From positions 2,914,001-2,978,000 of the forward strand of contig NZ_CP049838.1 in NCBI RefSeq assembly GCF_013085465.1: a DNA stretch of 64,000 nt, read 5' to 3'. Positions within the stretch are counted from its first letter, which is position 1. Each line of letters opens with the position of its first letter. Made by a program: the position numbers and the translations under genes. The notes below the pieces were generated by a model that had not been told where the DNA came from, made no database searches, and was given only the letters and a program-made list of their open reading frames with translations. This DNA is from Streptomyces asoensis. Its GTDB lineage: Bacteria > Actinomycetota > Actinomycetes > Streptomycetales > Streptomycetaceae. Below, in pieces: positions 1 through 8,127 of the stretch.

Positions 1-154
1 GTCCCGGCCCGCTGAGGATTCCATTCCCCAGGAGCCGACCCGTCATGCCGGGCGGTCTCCCTCGATCATACGGCGCACTGCGCCCGAACGGGGGGCCTGT
101 GGCGTACTCCATGCGCCGCCAAGGCCCTGATCAGCGGTGCGCCCCAGGAGGCGC
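1..154. other. Left-edge stretch without a supported gene
   Basis: No open frame here has both a plausible start and a recognisable product. The antisense frames that run through it are GC-skew shadows of the methyltransferase next door. It probably holds the region downstream of the methyltransferase gene. I see no clear hairpin. Confidence 0.4.
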
Positions 155-982
155 TCAGGTCCCGTCGGCCCCCCGCGCCTCCCCCAACACGTGAAGCTGG
201 GTCGCCACGGCGTGGAAGGCGGCGAGTTCGGCGGCGGCCTCCTCGAGCTTGAGCAGGGCTTCCAGGGCGCCGGGCTCGGTGTCCACGAGCACACCGGGGA
301 CGAGGTCGGCGAAGACGCGCACGCCGTGCACCGACCCGACCCGCAGGCCCGCGCCCTCGATCAGTGCGGTGAGCTGCTCGGCGGTGAAGCGGCGCGGCAC
401 GGGGTCGCCCTCGCCCCAGCGGCCGTCCGGGCCGGTGAGGGCCTGCCGGGCCTCCTTGAAGCGGCCGGCGAGGGCACGTGCGAGCACGGCTCCGCCGAGG
501 CCGGCGGCGAGCAGGCTGAGGACGCCTCCGGAGCGCAGCGCGGCCACCACGTTGCGGACGCCCTCGGCCGGGTCGTCCACGTACTCCAGGACGCCGTGGC
601 ACAGGACCGCGTCGTAGCCGCCCCGCTCGACCACGTCGAAGAGCCCGTGGGCGTCGCCCTGGACGCCCTTCACGCGATCGGCGACGCCGGCTTCGGCGGT
701 GCGGCGCTCCAGGGCGAACAGCGCGTTGGGGCTGGGGTCGACCACGGTGACCCGGTGCCCGAGAAGGGCGACGGGCACCGCGAAGTTGCCGCTGCCGCCG
801 CCGGTGTCGAGGACGTCGAGCGACTCACGTCCGGTCGCCTTGACCCGGCGCTCGAGGGCCTCCTGAAGGACCTCCCAGACCACGGCCGTACGGAGAGCGG
901 CACGGGGCCGAGGGGGGTCGGAGCGTAGCGGCGTCGGGTGCGGGCTGTGGTGGGAGACGGGCGGGCGCATCGGGTCCGACAC
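155..982 (-). CDS. SAM-dependent methyltransferase (class I)
   Basis: Predicted cytosolic class I methyltransferase of 275 aa. The glycine-rich SAM-binding motif I reads LDVLDTGGGSGNFAVPVA (about residues 50-67). It is followed by an acidic strand end (VVDPSPN), a motif II/III region (VLCHGVLEYVDDP) and a C-terminal segment near GLRVGSVHGVRVFADLVPG. The substrate cannot be inferred. I chose the GTG at 982 because GAGGAG lies 9 nt upstream; a much longer open frame continues upstream but runs antisense into the HEPN gene and lacks support. The gene lies leftward of the HEPN gene on the same strand, with about 190 nt between them. A -10-like TAGGGT (minus strand, 1117-1122) could give it its own promoter. 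The family call is firm and the role unknown. Confidence 0.85.
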   Translation of the reverse strand: MSDPMRPPVSHHSPHPTPLRSDPPRPRAALRTAVVWEVLQEALERRVKATGRESLDVLDTGGGSGNFAVPVALLGHRVTVVDPSPNALFALERRTAEAGVADRVKGVQGDAHGLFDVVERGGYDAVLCHGVLEYVDDPAEGVRNVVAALRSGGVLSLLAAGLGGAVLARALAGRFKEARQALTGPDGRWGEGDPVPRRFTAEQLTALIEGAGLRVGSVHGVRVFADLVPGVLVDTEPGALEALLKLEEAAAELAAFHAVATQLHVLGEARGADGT

Positions 983-1092
983 GGCAGTTGACTCCTCGGC
1001 GCGGCACCGCCTCTTGCGCGGCGGAGCGAACGGGCTGCCTTCCCGGCCCGATCCGACCCGGCCCGGGAGCGGGCGGGACGGGGTGGGCGGAG

Positions 1093-1113
1093 GGAAGACT
1101 TCAGGCGTCTTCC
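1093..1113 (-). terminator. Short hairpin downstream of the HEPN gene
   Basis: Perfect 7-bp arms GGAAGAC/GTCTTCC around a 7-nt loop lie between the HEPN gene stop and the methyltransferase start. There is no strong T-tract, so this could be a terminator or part of the methyltransferase 5' leader. Confidence 0.35.
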
Positions 1114-1173
1114 ACCCTATTGCCTCCGGCGCCTTTGCCCGGTCACGGTGGTGCGCCCCGGCGGCGGCGCACG

Positions 1174-1737
1174 TCAGCCCGCGTCCGGCAGGTCGCGCCC
1201 CGCACCGGGGCCGTCCGGGTCGTCCCCCTCCTGGCGCGGCTGCGGGAGGACCGGCTGGAGCACCAGCATCCGTTCGACGAGGCGGAGGAACATCGCCACG
1301 TCGCGTATCAGGTCGTCGGCGTCCCGGCGGGTGGCCGCGCCCTGGATGCCCGCCTCGGCCCGGGCGCGGCGCCGGGCCCCGGAGGCGAACAGAGCGCTCC
1401 ACTCGGTGAGTTCGGGCGCTATCTCGGGGAGCACTTCCCAGGCGCTCCGGATGCGGGCCCGGCGGCGCGGGGCGGGATCCGGGCGGCCCCGGGCGGCGAG
1501 CACGGCCGCCGCGGTGCGCAGGGCCGCCAGATGGGCCGTGGCGTAGCGCTCGTTGGGGGTTTCGAGGACGGCCGCCTCGTCCAGCCCGGCGCGGGCCTGG
1601 GAGAGCAGGTCGAGGGCGGCGGGTGGGGCCGTGGTGCGCCGCAGCACGGGGTGCACGTCGCTCGCCGGGCCGTTCAGTGAGGGGGCAGGGCCGGTGGCGC
1701 GGCGCCGGTTTGCGGCGGCTGCGTGGTAGGTGGCCAT
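1174..1737 (-). CDS. HEPN-domain protein (SAV_6107 family)
   Basis: 187-aa mostly helical protein matching the actinobacterial SAV_6107-type HEPN family. About 35 residues at the N-terminus are disordered and rich in Arg/Ala, and the C-terminus is a Pro/Asp-rich tail. The central NERYATAHLAALR contains R64-x4-H69, the catalytic motif of HEPN ribonucleases; the later SAWEVLPEIAPELTEWSALF segment is another family signature. HEPN proteins with this motif often act as metal-independent RNases in toxin-antitoxin, defence or stress systems, but I see no adjacent nucleotidyltransferase (MNT) antitoxin. ATG 1737 has AGGAGG at a good distance. The gene is divergent from the ABC/YhgE operon, and a DNA-damage-type promoter motif lies about 55 nt upstream. 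The family is clear from the sequence; RNase activity is inferred. Confidence 0.82.
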   Translation of the reverse strand: MATYHAAAANRRRATGPAPSLNGPASDVHPVLRRTTAPPAALDLLSQARAGLDEAAVLETPNERYATAHLAALRTAAAVLAARGRPDPAPRRRARIRSAWEVLPEIAPELTEWSALFASGARRRARAEAGIQGAATRRDADDLIRDVAMFLRLVERMLVLQPVLPQPRQEGDDPDGPGAGRDLPDAG

Positions 1738-1796
1738 GACGAACCTCCTGTCGTCTGTGTGACGGCACGCCCCGATACGGGTTGCCGTATGTGCCC

Positions 1797-1819
1797 ATCG
1801 TGGGGTATGGCACTGACAA
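1797..1819 (-). promoter_or_regulatory. RecA-NDp/PafBC-like promoter of the HEPN gene
   Basis: Reading the minus strand, TTGTCAGTG is followed by 8 nt and CACGAT. The upstream box matches the actinobacterial DNA-damage promoter consensus TTGTCRGTG-N8-TANNNT in all nine positions; the -10 matches at A and the final T but not the first T. The predicted transcript starts about 50 nt before ATG 1737, leaving room for the AGGAGG ribosome site. Confidence 0.45.
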
Positions 1820-1867
1820 TCCGTTCTGACCTGGGCTTTTGCTTCGATCGAAGGTTCGGGCTAGTTT

Positions 1868-1896
1868 TTGCACTGACCAGTCAGTTCAAATAGTCG
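1868..1896 (+). promoter_or_regulatory. TetR-type operator within the ABC/YhgE promoter
   Basis: A 22-bp near-perfect palindrome (1868-1889, one mismatch between 10-bp arms, 2-bp centre) has the core ACTGACCAGTCAGT. It covers a possible -35 TTGCAC (1868-1873) and the spacer of a 17-bp-spaced -10 TAGTCG (1891-1896) upstream of GTG 1913. This is the layout of a repressor site, and the TetR gene at 4886 is the natural candidate. A 14-bp core differing at one base recurs before the acyl-CoA ligase at 34397. Confidence 0.6.
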
Positions 1897-1912
1897 TCAA
1901 TCAGGGGGACCT

Positions 1913-2785
1913 GTGGACGGAGTCGGTGTCACCGCCGACGGCTTCGGGCTCCGAGGCCCTCGCGGATGGGCGTTCCGGGGCATCGGCATCGATGCGGAGC
2001 CGGGCTCGTTGATCGCCGTCGAGGGGCCGTCCGGCTCCGGGCGGACCAGCCTGCTGCTCGCCCTCACCGGGCGGATGAAAGCCACCGAGGGGACGGCGAC
2101 CGTGGGCGGGGCACGGCTGCCGAAGCAACTGGCGCCCGTGCGGCGCGTCAGCGCGCTCGCACACGTCGCCGGCGTGACCGACCTCGACCCGGCCCTGACC
2201 GTCGGGGAGCACCTGCGCGAACGGGCGCTGCTGGAGCGGCGGTTCGGCGGCCCCGTACGGGAGCTGCTGCGGCCGCGCGCGGAGCGGGCGGCCGAGGTGG
2301 GGCTGCGGATCGACTCCGCGCTCTCCACCGCCGGGCTCGACCGGGAGGCCCTGCCCAAGGGGTCACGGACCGCCGTCCGCGATCTGGAGCGCCTCGAAGC
2401 GCTGCGGCTGTCCGTGGCGTTGGCGCTCATCGGACGTCCCGGGCTGCTCGGTGTCGACGACATCGACCTGAAGCTGACGGACGCCGAGCGGGAGGAGGTC
2501 TGGGCGCTGCTCAGGTCCCTCGCCGAGGCGGGGACGACAGTCCTCGCGGTGTGCGGCGAGGCCCCCGAGGGCACGGTCACGGTCTCCACGGGCCCGGAGG
2601 CCGTCCCGCTCCACCGGGAGGACGCCGTCGAGGCCGATGACCGGGAGGAAGCCGTCGAAGCCTCTGACGAGCCCGCCGCCGAATCCGCCCGGGAGCCCGC
2701 CAAGTCCGCTGAGTCCACCGGGCCGACCGGGACCGAGCAGGAAGAGGAGAAGACGGATGCGATCGCCGAGACTGGCCGCGCTTGA
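1913..2785 (+). CDS. Degenerate ABC transporter ATPase
   Basis: 290-aa ABC-type nucleotide-binding domain (about residues 1-225) with an acidic, Glu/Ala-rich disordered tail. The Walker A region reads GPSGSGRTS, with Arg in place of the usual Lys. The LSGGQ signature is not recognisable (RDLER stands at the aligned position). Walker B reads LLGVDDID, with Asp where the catalytic Glu normally lies. It is probably the cytosolic partner of the YhgE/Pip membrane protein whose start codon overlaps its last 29 nt. GTG 1913 has CAGGGGGA upstream. Its promoter carries the TetR-type palindrome. The domain family is certain; whether it hydrolyses ATP is open, because three key motifs are altered. Confidence 0.85.
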   Translation: MDGVGVTADGFGLRGPRGWAFRGIGIDAEPGSLIAVEGPSGSGRTSLLLALTGRMKATEGTATVGGARLPKQLAPVRRVSALAHVAGVTDLDPALTVGEHLRERALLERRFGGPVRELLRPRAERAAEVGLRIDSALSTAGLDREALPKGSRTAVRDLERLEALRLSVALALIGRPGLLGVDDIDLKLTDAEREEVWALLRSLAEAGTTVLAVCGEAPEGTVTVSTGPEAVPLHREDAVEADDREEAVEASDEPAAESAREPAKSAESTGPTGTEQEEEKTDAIAETGRA

Positions 2786-4841
2786 GCTGCGGCGGTTCGG
2801 CCGGGGCAAACTTCCCCGGGCCGCCCTCGTCGCCCTCCTGCTGCTGCCCCTGCTGTACGGCGCGCTGTACCTGTGGTCCTTCTGGGACCCGTACGGCCGC
2901 CTCGACCGCATCCCCGTGGCGCTCGTGAACGACGACAAGGGAGCCACCGCCGACGGCAAGAGGATCAGCGCCGGGGACGACATCACCAAGGGCCTGCGCG
3001 ACAGCGAGGTCTTCGACTGGCACGAGGTGAGTGCCGCCGAGGCACGCGCGGGCGTGGAGGACGGCAGGTACTACCTGTCGCTGACCATGCCGGCCGACTT
3101 CAGCGGGCGGATCGCCTCCAGCTCGGGCGACTCCCCCGAGACGAGCGCCCTCCAGGTGCGCACCAACGACGCCAACAACTACATCGTCGGGCAGATCTCG
3201 CGCACGGTCTTCAGTGAGGTACGCACGGCCGCGTCCACGAAGACCTCACGGTCCTTCCTGGACAAGATCTTCGTCTCCTTCTCCGACATCCACGGAGCGA
3301 CCGCGAAGGCCGCCGACGGGGCCGACGACCTCACCGGCGGCATCGGGAAGGCCGAGAAGGGCTCCAAGGACCTCGCCGACGGGCTGAGCGACGCCAAGGA
3401 CGGCAGCGGCAAGCTGGCGAAGGGCCTGAAGAAGCTCGACAAGGGCGCCGACGACCTGGAGGACGGTTCGCAGAAGGTCGCGGACGGCACCCAGACGCTC
3501 GCCGACAAGGTCAACGGGGTCGCCGACGCGCTGGGGCCCTTCGTCGAGGACAACGAGAAGACCATCGGGGACACGGCCCAACTGGTCGCCGACTCGGCCA
3601 AGGTGGTCCGCGACAACCTCGCCACGCTGGTGAAGAAGGCACCGACCGCCGCCGAGAACGCCCAGACCGACGCGGACACCCTCGCCGCCGTCCACCAGGC
3701 GCGCTGCGAGACGCCGGTACTGCCCGACCCCGCGTGCGCCGACCTCAAGAAGGCCAAGGACTCGGCCGCCGACGTGGCGAAGGTCGCCGACGACCTCAAC
3801 ACGCTGATCGCCGACCAGGACGGCGACCTGAAGACGCTCCGCACGAACCTCGCCGCCCTCCAGAAGCAGGCGCAGTCGCTCGCCGACAGCGCCCCGCACC
3901 TCTCCGAGGACCTCGACGACGCGGTGACCAAGGTCAACGCGCTCAACACGGGCGCCGCGAAGGTCGCCAAGGGCGCCAAGAAGCTGCACACCGGCCTCGG
4001 CACGGCCAAGACGGGTTCGGTCGACCTCGACGAGGGCGTCACCAAGCTCGAGACGGGCGCCCAGGACCTCAACGGCGGCATCTTCAAGCTCTCCGACGGC
4101 TCCGGAAAGCTCGCCGACGGCCTGCACGACGGCGCCGAGCAGATCCCCGACTACGACGCACAGCAGCGCGACGCGCGCACCGCCGTCATGGCCGACCCGG
4201 TGCAGCTCGCCTCCAAGGACCTGCACAAGGCGCCCAACTACGGCACCGGCTTCGCCCCGTACTTCATCCCGCTGTCGCTGTGGGTGGGCGCGATGGTGGC
4301 GTACATGCTGATCGCGCCGATGAACCGGCGCGCGCTCGCCGCGGGCGCCCCGGCGTGGCGGATCGCGCTGGCGGGCTGGCTGCCGGTGGTCGCGATCGGA
4401 GTGCTCCAGACGACGGCCCTGATGGCCGTGCTGCACTGGGCGATCGGCCTGGAGATGGCGCGGGCGGCCGGCACGGTGGGCTTCCTGTTCCTGGTGACGG
4501 CGTGCTTCGCGGCCCTCGTCCAGTGGCTCAACGCGCGCTTCGGGGCAGCGGGCCGGATCCTCGTACTCGCTCTGCTCATGTTGCAGTTGACGTCGGCGGG
4601 CGGCACCTATCCGGTGCAGACCAGCCCCGGCTTCTTCAACGCGATCCACCCCTACCTGCCGATGAGTCACGTCGTCGACGCGCTCAGGAGGCTCATCACG
4701 GGCGGCGGCCTGACACCGGTGTGGCACGCGTGCGTGGTGCTCGTCGCCTTCACCGTGGGCGCCCTCGCGCTGACCGCCCTGTCGGCGCGCCGCCGCCAGG
4801 TGTGGACACTGGACCGGCTGCACCCGGAGCTGAGCCTGTGA
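2757..4841 (+). CDS. YhgE/Pip-family membrane protein (ABC-2 permease-like)
   Basis: 694-aa membrane protein of the YhgE/phage-infection-protein family. One N-terminal membrane segment (about 24-46, LVALLLLPLLYGALYLWSF) is followed by a roughly 450-residue extracytoplasmic region and five to six C-terminal membrane helices of ABC-2 type, starting near YFIPLSLWVGAMVAYML. The large loop has repeating ADDLxxGxxKxxxGxKxLADG-like units typical of the family, likely a long helical or coiled-coil stalk. ATG 2757 has AGGAGA 6 nt upstream; a longer frame reaching 2637 begins with a low-complexity Pro/Ser stretch inside the previous gene and is rejected. It is translationally coupled to the ATPase and followed by the TetR gene, suggesting repressor-controlled export or envelope function. 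Mycobacterial and Gram-positive relatives are linked to lipid or protein export; the substrate here is unknown. Confidence 0.88.
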   Translation: MRSPRLAALELRRFGRGKLPRAALVALLLLPLLYGALYLWSFWDPYGRLDRIPVALVNDDKGATADGKRISAGDDITKGLRDSEVFDWHEVSAAEARAGVEDGRYYLSLTMPADFSGRIASSSGDSPETSALQVRTNDANNYIVGQISRTVFSEVRTAASTKTSRSFLDKIFVSFSDIHGATAKAADGADDLTGGIGKAEKGSKDLADGLSDAKDGSGKLAKGLKKLDKGADDLEDGSQKVADGTQTLADKVNGVADALGPFVEDNEKTIGDTAQLVADSAKVVRDNLATLVKKAPTAAENAQTDADTLAAVHQARCETPVLPDPACADLKKAKDSAADVAKVADDLNTLIADQDGDLKTLRTNLAALQKQAQSLADSAPHLSEDLDDAVTKVNALNTGAAKVAKGAKKLHTGLGTAKTGSVDLDEGVTKLETGAQDLNGGIFKLSDGSGKLADGLHDGAEQIPDYDAQQRDARTAVMADPVQLASKDLHKAPNYGTGFAPYFIPLSLWVGAMVAYMLIAPMNRRALAAGAPAWRIALAGWLPVVAIGVLQTTALMAVLHWAIGLEMARAAGTVGFLFLVTACFAALVQWLNARFGAAGRILVLALLMLQLTSAGGTYPVQTSPGFFNAIHPYLPMSHVVDALRRLITGGGLTPVWHACVVLVAFTVGALALTALSARRRQVWTLDRLHPELSL

Positions 4842-4885
4842 GGATCCGGCGTCCGGCAGGCCGGGTTCCTGTGACAATCAGGACC

Positions 4886-5512
4886 ATGGAAAGCAGCACC
4901 ACCCCGGGCGGCCGTACCCGCCGCGAGGCCACCCGGCAGAAGCTCTACGAGGCAGCCGTCACGCTCATCGCCGAGCAGGGCTTCTCCGCGACGACAGTGG
5001 ACGAGATCGCCGAACGGGCCGGAGTCGCGAAGGGCACGGTCTACTACAACTTCGCGAGCAAGTCCGTCCTCTTCGAGGAGCTGCTGAGGCACGGCGTGGG
5101 CCTCCTCACCGCCTCGCTGCGGGAGGCGGCCGAGCGCACCGCGCGGGAGGGCGGCAGCAAGGTCGACGCCCTGGACGCGATGGTCCGCGCGGGCCTCGTC
5201 TTCATCGACCGCTACCCGTCCTTCACCCAGCTCTACGTGGCCGAGCTGTGGCGCACCAACCGGGCCTGGCAGTCCACCCTCATGGTGGTCCGGCAGGAGG
5301 CGGTGGCCGTCGTCGAGGGGGTGCTGCGCGAGGGCGTCGAGAACGGCGAGTTCAGCGACGAGATCGATGTCCCGCTGACGGCCGCCGCCCTGGTGGGCAT
5401 GGTGCTGGTGGCCGCGCTGGACTGGCAGGCCTTCCAGCCGGAGCGGTCCCTGGACGACGTCCACTCGGCACTGTCCCGGCTGCTCCAGGGGAGGGTGAGC
5501 GGTCACCGGTAG
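4886..5512 (+). CDS. TetR/AcrR-family repressor
   Basis: 208 aa. The N-terminal helix-turn-helix is typical of TetR (TRQKLYEAAVTLIAEQGFSATTVDEIAERAGVAKGTVYYNF, about residues 14-53). The C-terminal ligand-binding domain has a hydrophobic core (IDVPLTAAALVGMVLVAAL). It lies 44 nt behind the YhgE gene and is probably co-transcribed, which would make the operon autoregulated through the palindrome at 1868-1889. ATG 4886 is preceded by GACAATCAGGACC, so a leaderless secondary start is also possible. The near-identical operator before the FadD-like gene at 34643 suggests that its regulon reaches fatty-acid activation. The family call is firm and the ligand unknown. Confidence 0.9.
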   Translation: MESSTTPGGRTRREATRQKLYEAAVTLIAEQGFSATTVDEIAERAGVAKGTVYYNFASKSVLFEELLRHGVGLLTASLREAAERTAREGGSKVDALDAMVRAGLVFIDRYPSFTQLYVAELWRTNRAWQSTLMVVRQEAVAVVEGVLREGVENGEFSDEIDVPLTAAALVGMVLVAALDWQAFQPERSLDDVHSALSRLLQGRVSGHR

Positions 5513-5516
5513 CACG

Positions 5517-5557
5517 CACGCGCGTGTGGTGCGGCGCTGAACCGCACCGCGCGCGTG
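5517..5557 (+). terminator. Terminator after the TetR gene
   Basis: A GC-rich hairpin starts 5 nt after the TetR stop. Outer arms CACGCGCG/CGCGCGTG and inner arms GGTGCGG/CCGCACC enclose a 7-nt loop, with a small bulge between the stems. It is a good candidate for the end of the ABC/YhgE/TetR transcript. Confidence 0.6.
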
Positions 5558-5566
5558 GGCACACGA

Positions 5567-5620
5567 AAGCGCCGGTCCGCGGTGGCCACGTCCCCCGTGG
5601 GCCGCCTCGAACCGGCGCTT
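5567..5620. terminator. Second long hairpin in the 5.5-5.9 kb gap
   Basis: Outer arms AAGCGCCGGT/ACCGGCGCTT (10 bp, perfect) enclose a second imperfect stem (GCGGTGGCCACG/CCGTGGGCCGC). It follows the first hairpin directly, making a tandem double terminator or a structured small RNA. Confidence 0.45.
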
Positions 5621-5935
5621 CCTCGTGCTCCCCCGTTCCCCCTGTTCCCCCGTTCCCTCCCCCGTTGTTCCCCCGTTCGGTCGTTCCCCCGGGGTGCCCC
5701 CCGCGCCTCACTCCCGCCGAACCGGCCGGCGGAAGGAGCGGATCGAGGGCCGCTCCGTTCCGGCGCCCCGTGTCGCCGGTGCCGGAGCCGCGCCCCTTTC
5801 CGTGCCACCACTCTCTCGTTCGCGCAGGTCCGCCCCCATCCGCGCGCGTACTCAACTCACCCACTAGGTGCGCGTACTCAGCTCTGCGCACTCATCCCCA
5901 GGACGCCGCGCGGCCGACTGGTTACGATCGCGTCC
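5621..5935. repeat. Low-complexity C-rich spacer with CCCCGTTCCC repeats
   Basis: A gene-poor spacer. From about 5630 to 5700 it repeats variants of CCCCCGTTCCC five or more times. The rest is GC-rich sequence without a supported ORF. Near its end is a -10-like TACGAT for the DUF4126 gene. Confidence 0.5.
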
Positions 5936-6553
5936 GTGTCCGTACTCCCCCTTGTGTTCACCAGCGGCTGGGCCAGCGGCATCAACGCCTACGCGGTGGT
6001 GCTGCTGCTCGGCGTGTTCGGCGCGACCGGCCTGAGCGACGACGTCCCCGAGACGCTCCAGCGTCCCGAGGTGCTCATCGCCGCCGGCCTCCTGTTCCTG
6101 TGCGAGGCGGTCGCCGACAAGATCCCGTACGTGGACTCCGCGTGGGACACCGTGCACACGGTCGTCCGCCCGGCGGCGGGAGCCTGGGTCGGGGCGGTGC
6201 TCGCCGGGCAGAGCGGTTCACTCTCCGACGTGACGGCCGGCCTGCTCGGCGGTTCGACGGCGCTGGCCAGCCACGCCGTCAAGGCCGGCACCCGGATGGC
6301 GGTGAACTCCTCGCCGGAGCCGTTCAGCAACGTGATCGTGAGCCTGGCCGAGGATCTCGGGGTCGCCGGGATCGTGACGTTCGCGATGTTCCACCCGGGG
6401 GCGGCCGCGGCCATCGCGGGGGCCCTGCTGCTGGCCGGTCTGACGGTCCTGCTCTTCCTCGTCTCGCGGATCCGCCGGTTCCTGCGGCGCAGGGCGCAGC
6501 GGCGGGAGGAACGTCGGCTCGCCCGGCTCCCGTGGCCGCCGCCACCGGGCTGA
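5936..6553 (+). CDS. DUF4126 integral membrane protein
   Basis: 205-aa membrane protein of the DUF4126 family. It begins VSVLPLVFTSGWASGINAYAVVLLLG and has about five hydrophobic segments, including the conserved KIPYVDSAWDTVHTVVRPAAGAW stretch. It ends in a strongly basic tail (RIRRFLRRRAQRREERR) that is probably cytoplasmic. GTG 5936 was chosen because a -10-like TACGAT (5923-5928) ends 7 nt upstream, implying a leaderless message; the frame upstream of it is low-complexity spacer. The function of the family is unknown. The gene stands alone before the FAD oxidoreductase. Confidence 0.85.
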   Translation: MSVLPLVFTSGWASGINAYAVVLLLGVFGATGLSDDVPETLQRPEVLIAAGLLFLCEAVADKIPYVDSAWDTVHTVVRPAAGAWVGAVLAGQSGSLSDVTAGLLGGSTALASHAVKAGTRMAVNSSPEPFSNVIVSLAEDLGVAGIVTFAMFHPGAAAAIAGALLLAGLTVLLFLVSRIRRFLRRRAQRREERRLARLPWPPPPG

Positions 6554-6561
6554 CGGCGTGA

Positions 6562-6584
6562 CTGTCGGTGGCGGCCGATAAAGT
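6562..6584 (+). promoter_or_regulatory. RecA-NDp-like promoter of the FAD oxidoreductase
   Basis: CTGTCGGTG, 8 nt, then TAAAGT matches the consensus TTGTCRGTG-N8-TANNNT at all but the first base. TAAAGT ends 7 nt before ATG 6592, so transcription would start at or next to the initiator codon. Confidence 0.45.
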
Positions 6585-6591
6585 CGCGGGC

Positions 6592-8064
6592 ATGGCAGGG
6601 ATTGCGGTGATCGGCGCCGGGATGGGCGCGCTGACGGCGGCCGCCCGGCTGGCCGTCGCGGGCCACCGGGTGACGGTGTACGAGCGTACGCAGACGTACG
6701 GCGGAGCGGTGCGCCGCTTCGAGCGGGACGGGTTCGGTTTCGACACCGGTCCCGGTCTGCTGCCCCTCCCCGCCGTCTACCGCGACCTCTTCGTCAAGAC
6801 CGGCAAGGAGCCGCTGGAGGCCCGCGTCGAGCTGGTCCAGGTCGATCCGTCCGCACGGCACGTCTTCGCGGACGGCACCGAGGTCGCGCTGCCGAACGCC
6901 TCGCGCGCGGGGGTCGTCACGGCGCTGGACGAGGCGCTCGGGGCGCCGGCCGGGCAGCGCTGGGGCGACTTCCTGGTCCGGGCCCGCGAGGCCTGGGACC
7001 GCACCCGTCGTCCGCTCCTGGAGGAGCCCCTGTGGGACGACTGGTCGGTGCTGGCCGCCCGCGAGCCCTACCCGGCGGTCCCGCACAAGCGCCTGCTGCG
7101 CACCCGTCGGGCGGGCACCCTCGCCGAGGTCGGCGCCTGGGAGCTGCGTGACCCCCGGCTCACCGCGCTGCTCGAGGGCCACGCACTCGCGTACGGCCTG
7201 GACCCGCGGGTCACCCCGGCGAGCGCGGCCGTGCTGCCGTACATGGAGCACGCCTTCGGCACCTGGTATGTGCGCGGGGGGATGCGGGAGCTGGCCCGCG
7301 CGGTCCACGAGCGGTGTCTGGCCCGCCGGGTGGAGTTCGTCTTCGGCGCCGAGGTCACCCGGATCCTGGAGAAGGACGGCCGGGCGGTGGGCGTGGAACT
7401 CGCCGAAGGCGAGGTGCGGGAGGCGGACTTCGTGGTCGCTCCCGGCAGTGCCCGCGGTCTGCCCGCCCGCGCGGACGGCGAGGTCGCCCCCCAGCGGGGC
7501 CTGCCGAGCCGACTGACCGTACTGCTCGCGCTGCGCGGCGCCCGGCCGGAGGGGACCGCGCACCGCACGGTGGTGCACTCGGTGGACCGCGACGGCGAGT
7601 TGGAGAGCCTCTTCGGTACGGCGCCGTCGGTGCCCACGCGGCCGACGGTCACGGTGCTACGGCCCGGCGACCCGGCCCTGGTCCCGGACGGCGACCACGA
7701 GGCCGTCACGCTCGGTGCCGTGGTCCCCGCGGGTGCGGAGATCCACGAGGAGCATGTGGACGCGCTGGTCGCGGTCGCCGAGCGAGCCGTCCCCGGTCTG
7801 CGCGACCGTGTCCTGTGGCGCGAGGTGCGCACCCCCGCCGACATCGCGCGGGAGACCGGCGCGGCGGGCGGGGCAATCCCGGCGCCGGCGCTGGCCGCGG
7901 CCGGGGGGCGGCTGCTTCATCCCGCCAACTCCACCGGCGTGCAGGGGCTGTTCACCGTCGGCGGCTGGTCGCACCCGGGCGGCGGACTGCCGCACGCGGG
8001 CATGTCGGGCGCGCTGGTGTCCGGGCTGATCGTGGAGGGCCCGCGGTTCCGGGGCTCGCAGTGA
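6592..8064 (+). CDS. Phytoene-desaturase-like FAD oxidoreductase
   Basis: 490-aa NAD(P)/FAD-dependent oxidoreductase of the phytoene desaturase/CrtI-like superfamily. The N-terminal dinucleotide-binding motif is IAVIGAGMGALTAAARLAVAGH (residues 3-24), followed by the FAD-contacting VYERTQTYGG. The C-terminal FAD signature GLFTVGGWSHPGGGLPHAGMSGAL lies near residues 456-479. The substrate is unknown, and no carotenoid biosynthesis genes are nearby. There is no ribosome site; a -10 hexamer lies 7 nt upstream, so it is probably leaderless. The length is usual for the family. Confidence 0.87.
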   Translation: MAGIAVIGAGMGALTAAARLAVAGHRVTVYERTQTYGGAVRRFERDGFGFDTGPGLLPLPAVYRDLFVKTGKEPLEARVELVQVDPSARHVFADGTEVALPNASRAGVVTALDEALGAPAGQRWGDFLVRAREAWDRTRRPLLEEPLWDDWSVLAAREPYPAVPHKRLLRTRRAGTLAEVGAWELRDPRLTALLEGHALAYGLDPRVTPASAAVLPYMEHAFGTWYVRGGMRELARAVHERCLARRVEFVFGAEVTRILEKDGRAVGVELAEGEVREADFVVAPGSARGLPARADGEVAPQRGLPSRLTVLLALRGARPEGTAHRTVVHSVDRDGELESLFGTAPSVPTRPTVTVLRPGDPALVPDGDHEAVTLGAVVPAGAEIHEEHVDALVAVAERAVPGLRDRVLWREVRTPADIARETGAAGGAIPAPALAAAGGRLLHPANSTGVQGLFTVGGWSHPGGGLPHAGMSGALVSGLIVEGPRFRGSQ

Positions 8065-8127
8065 GCGAGTGAGCCACCGAGGTTCCAGGCGCCCCCGGCA
8101 GGAGGCGTCCCCGGGGATACGCGGCCG

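Noticed and set aside
983..1873. Long minus-strand open frame extending the methyltransferase to 572 aa
   Set aside because: The upstream part overlaps the HEPN gene in another frame and is Arg/Pro-rich with no homology; GTG 982 has a good ribosome site.
5630..5700. Coding sequence in the C-rich spacer
   Set aside because: The frames encode Pro/Arg/Ser low complexity in all phases with no ribosome site; the stretch is repetitive DNA.
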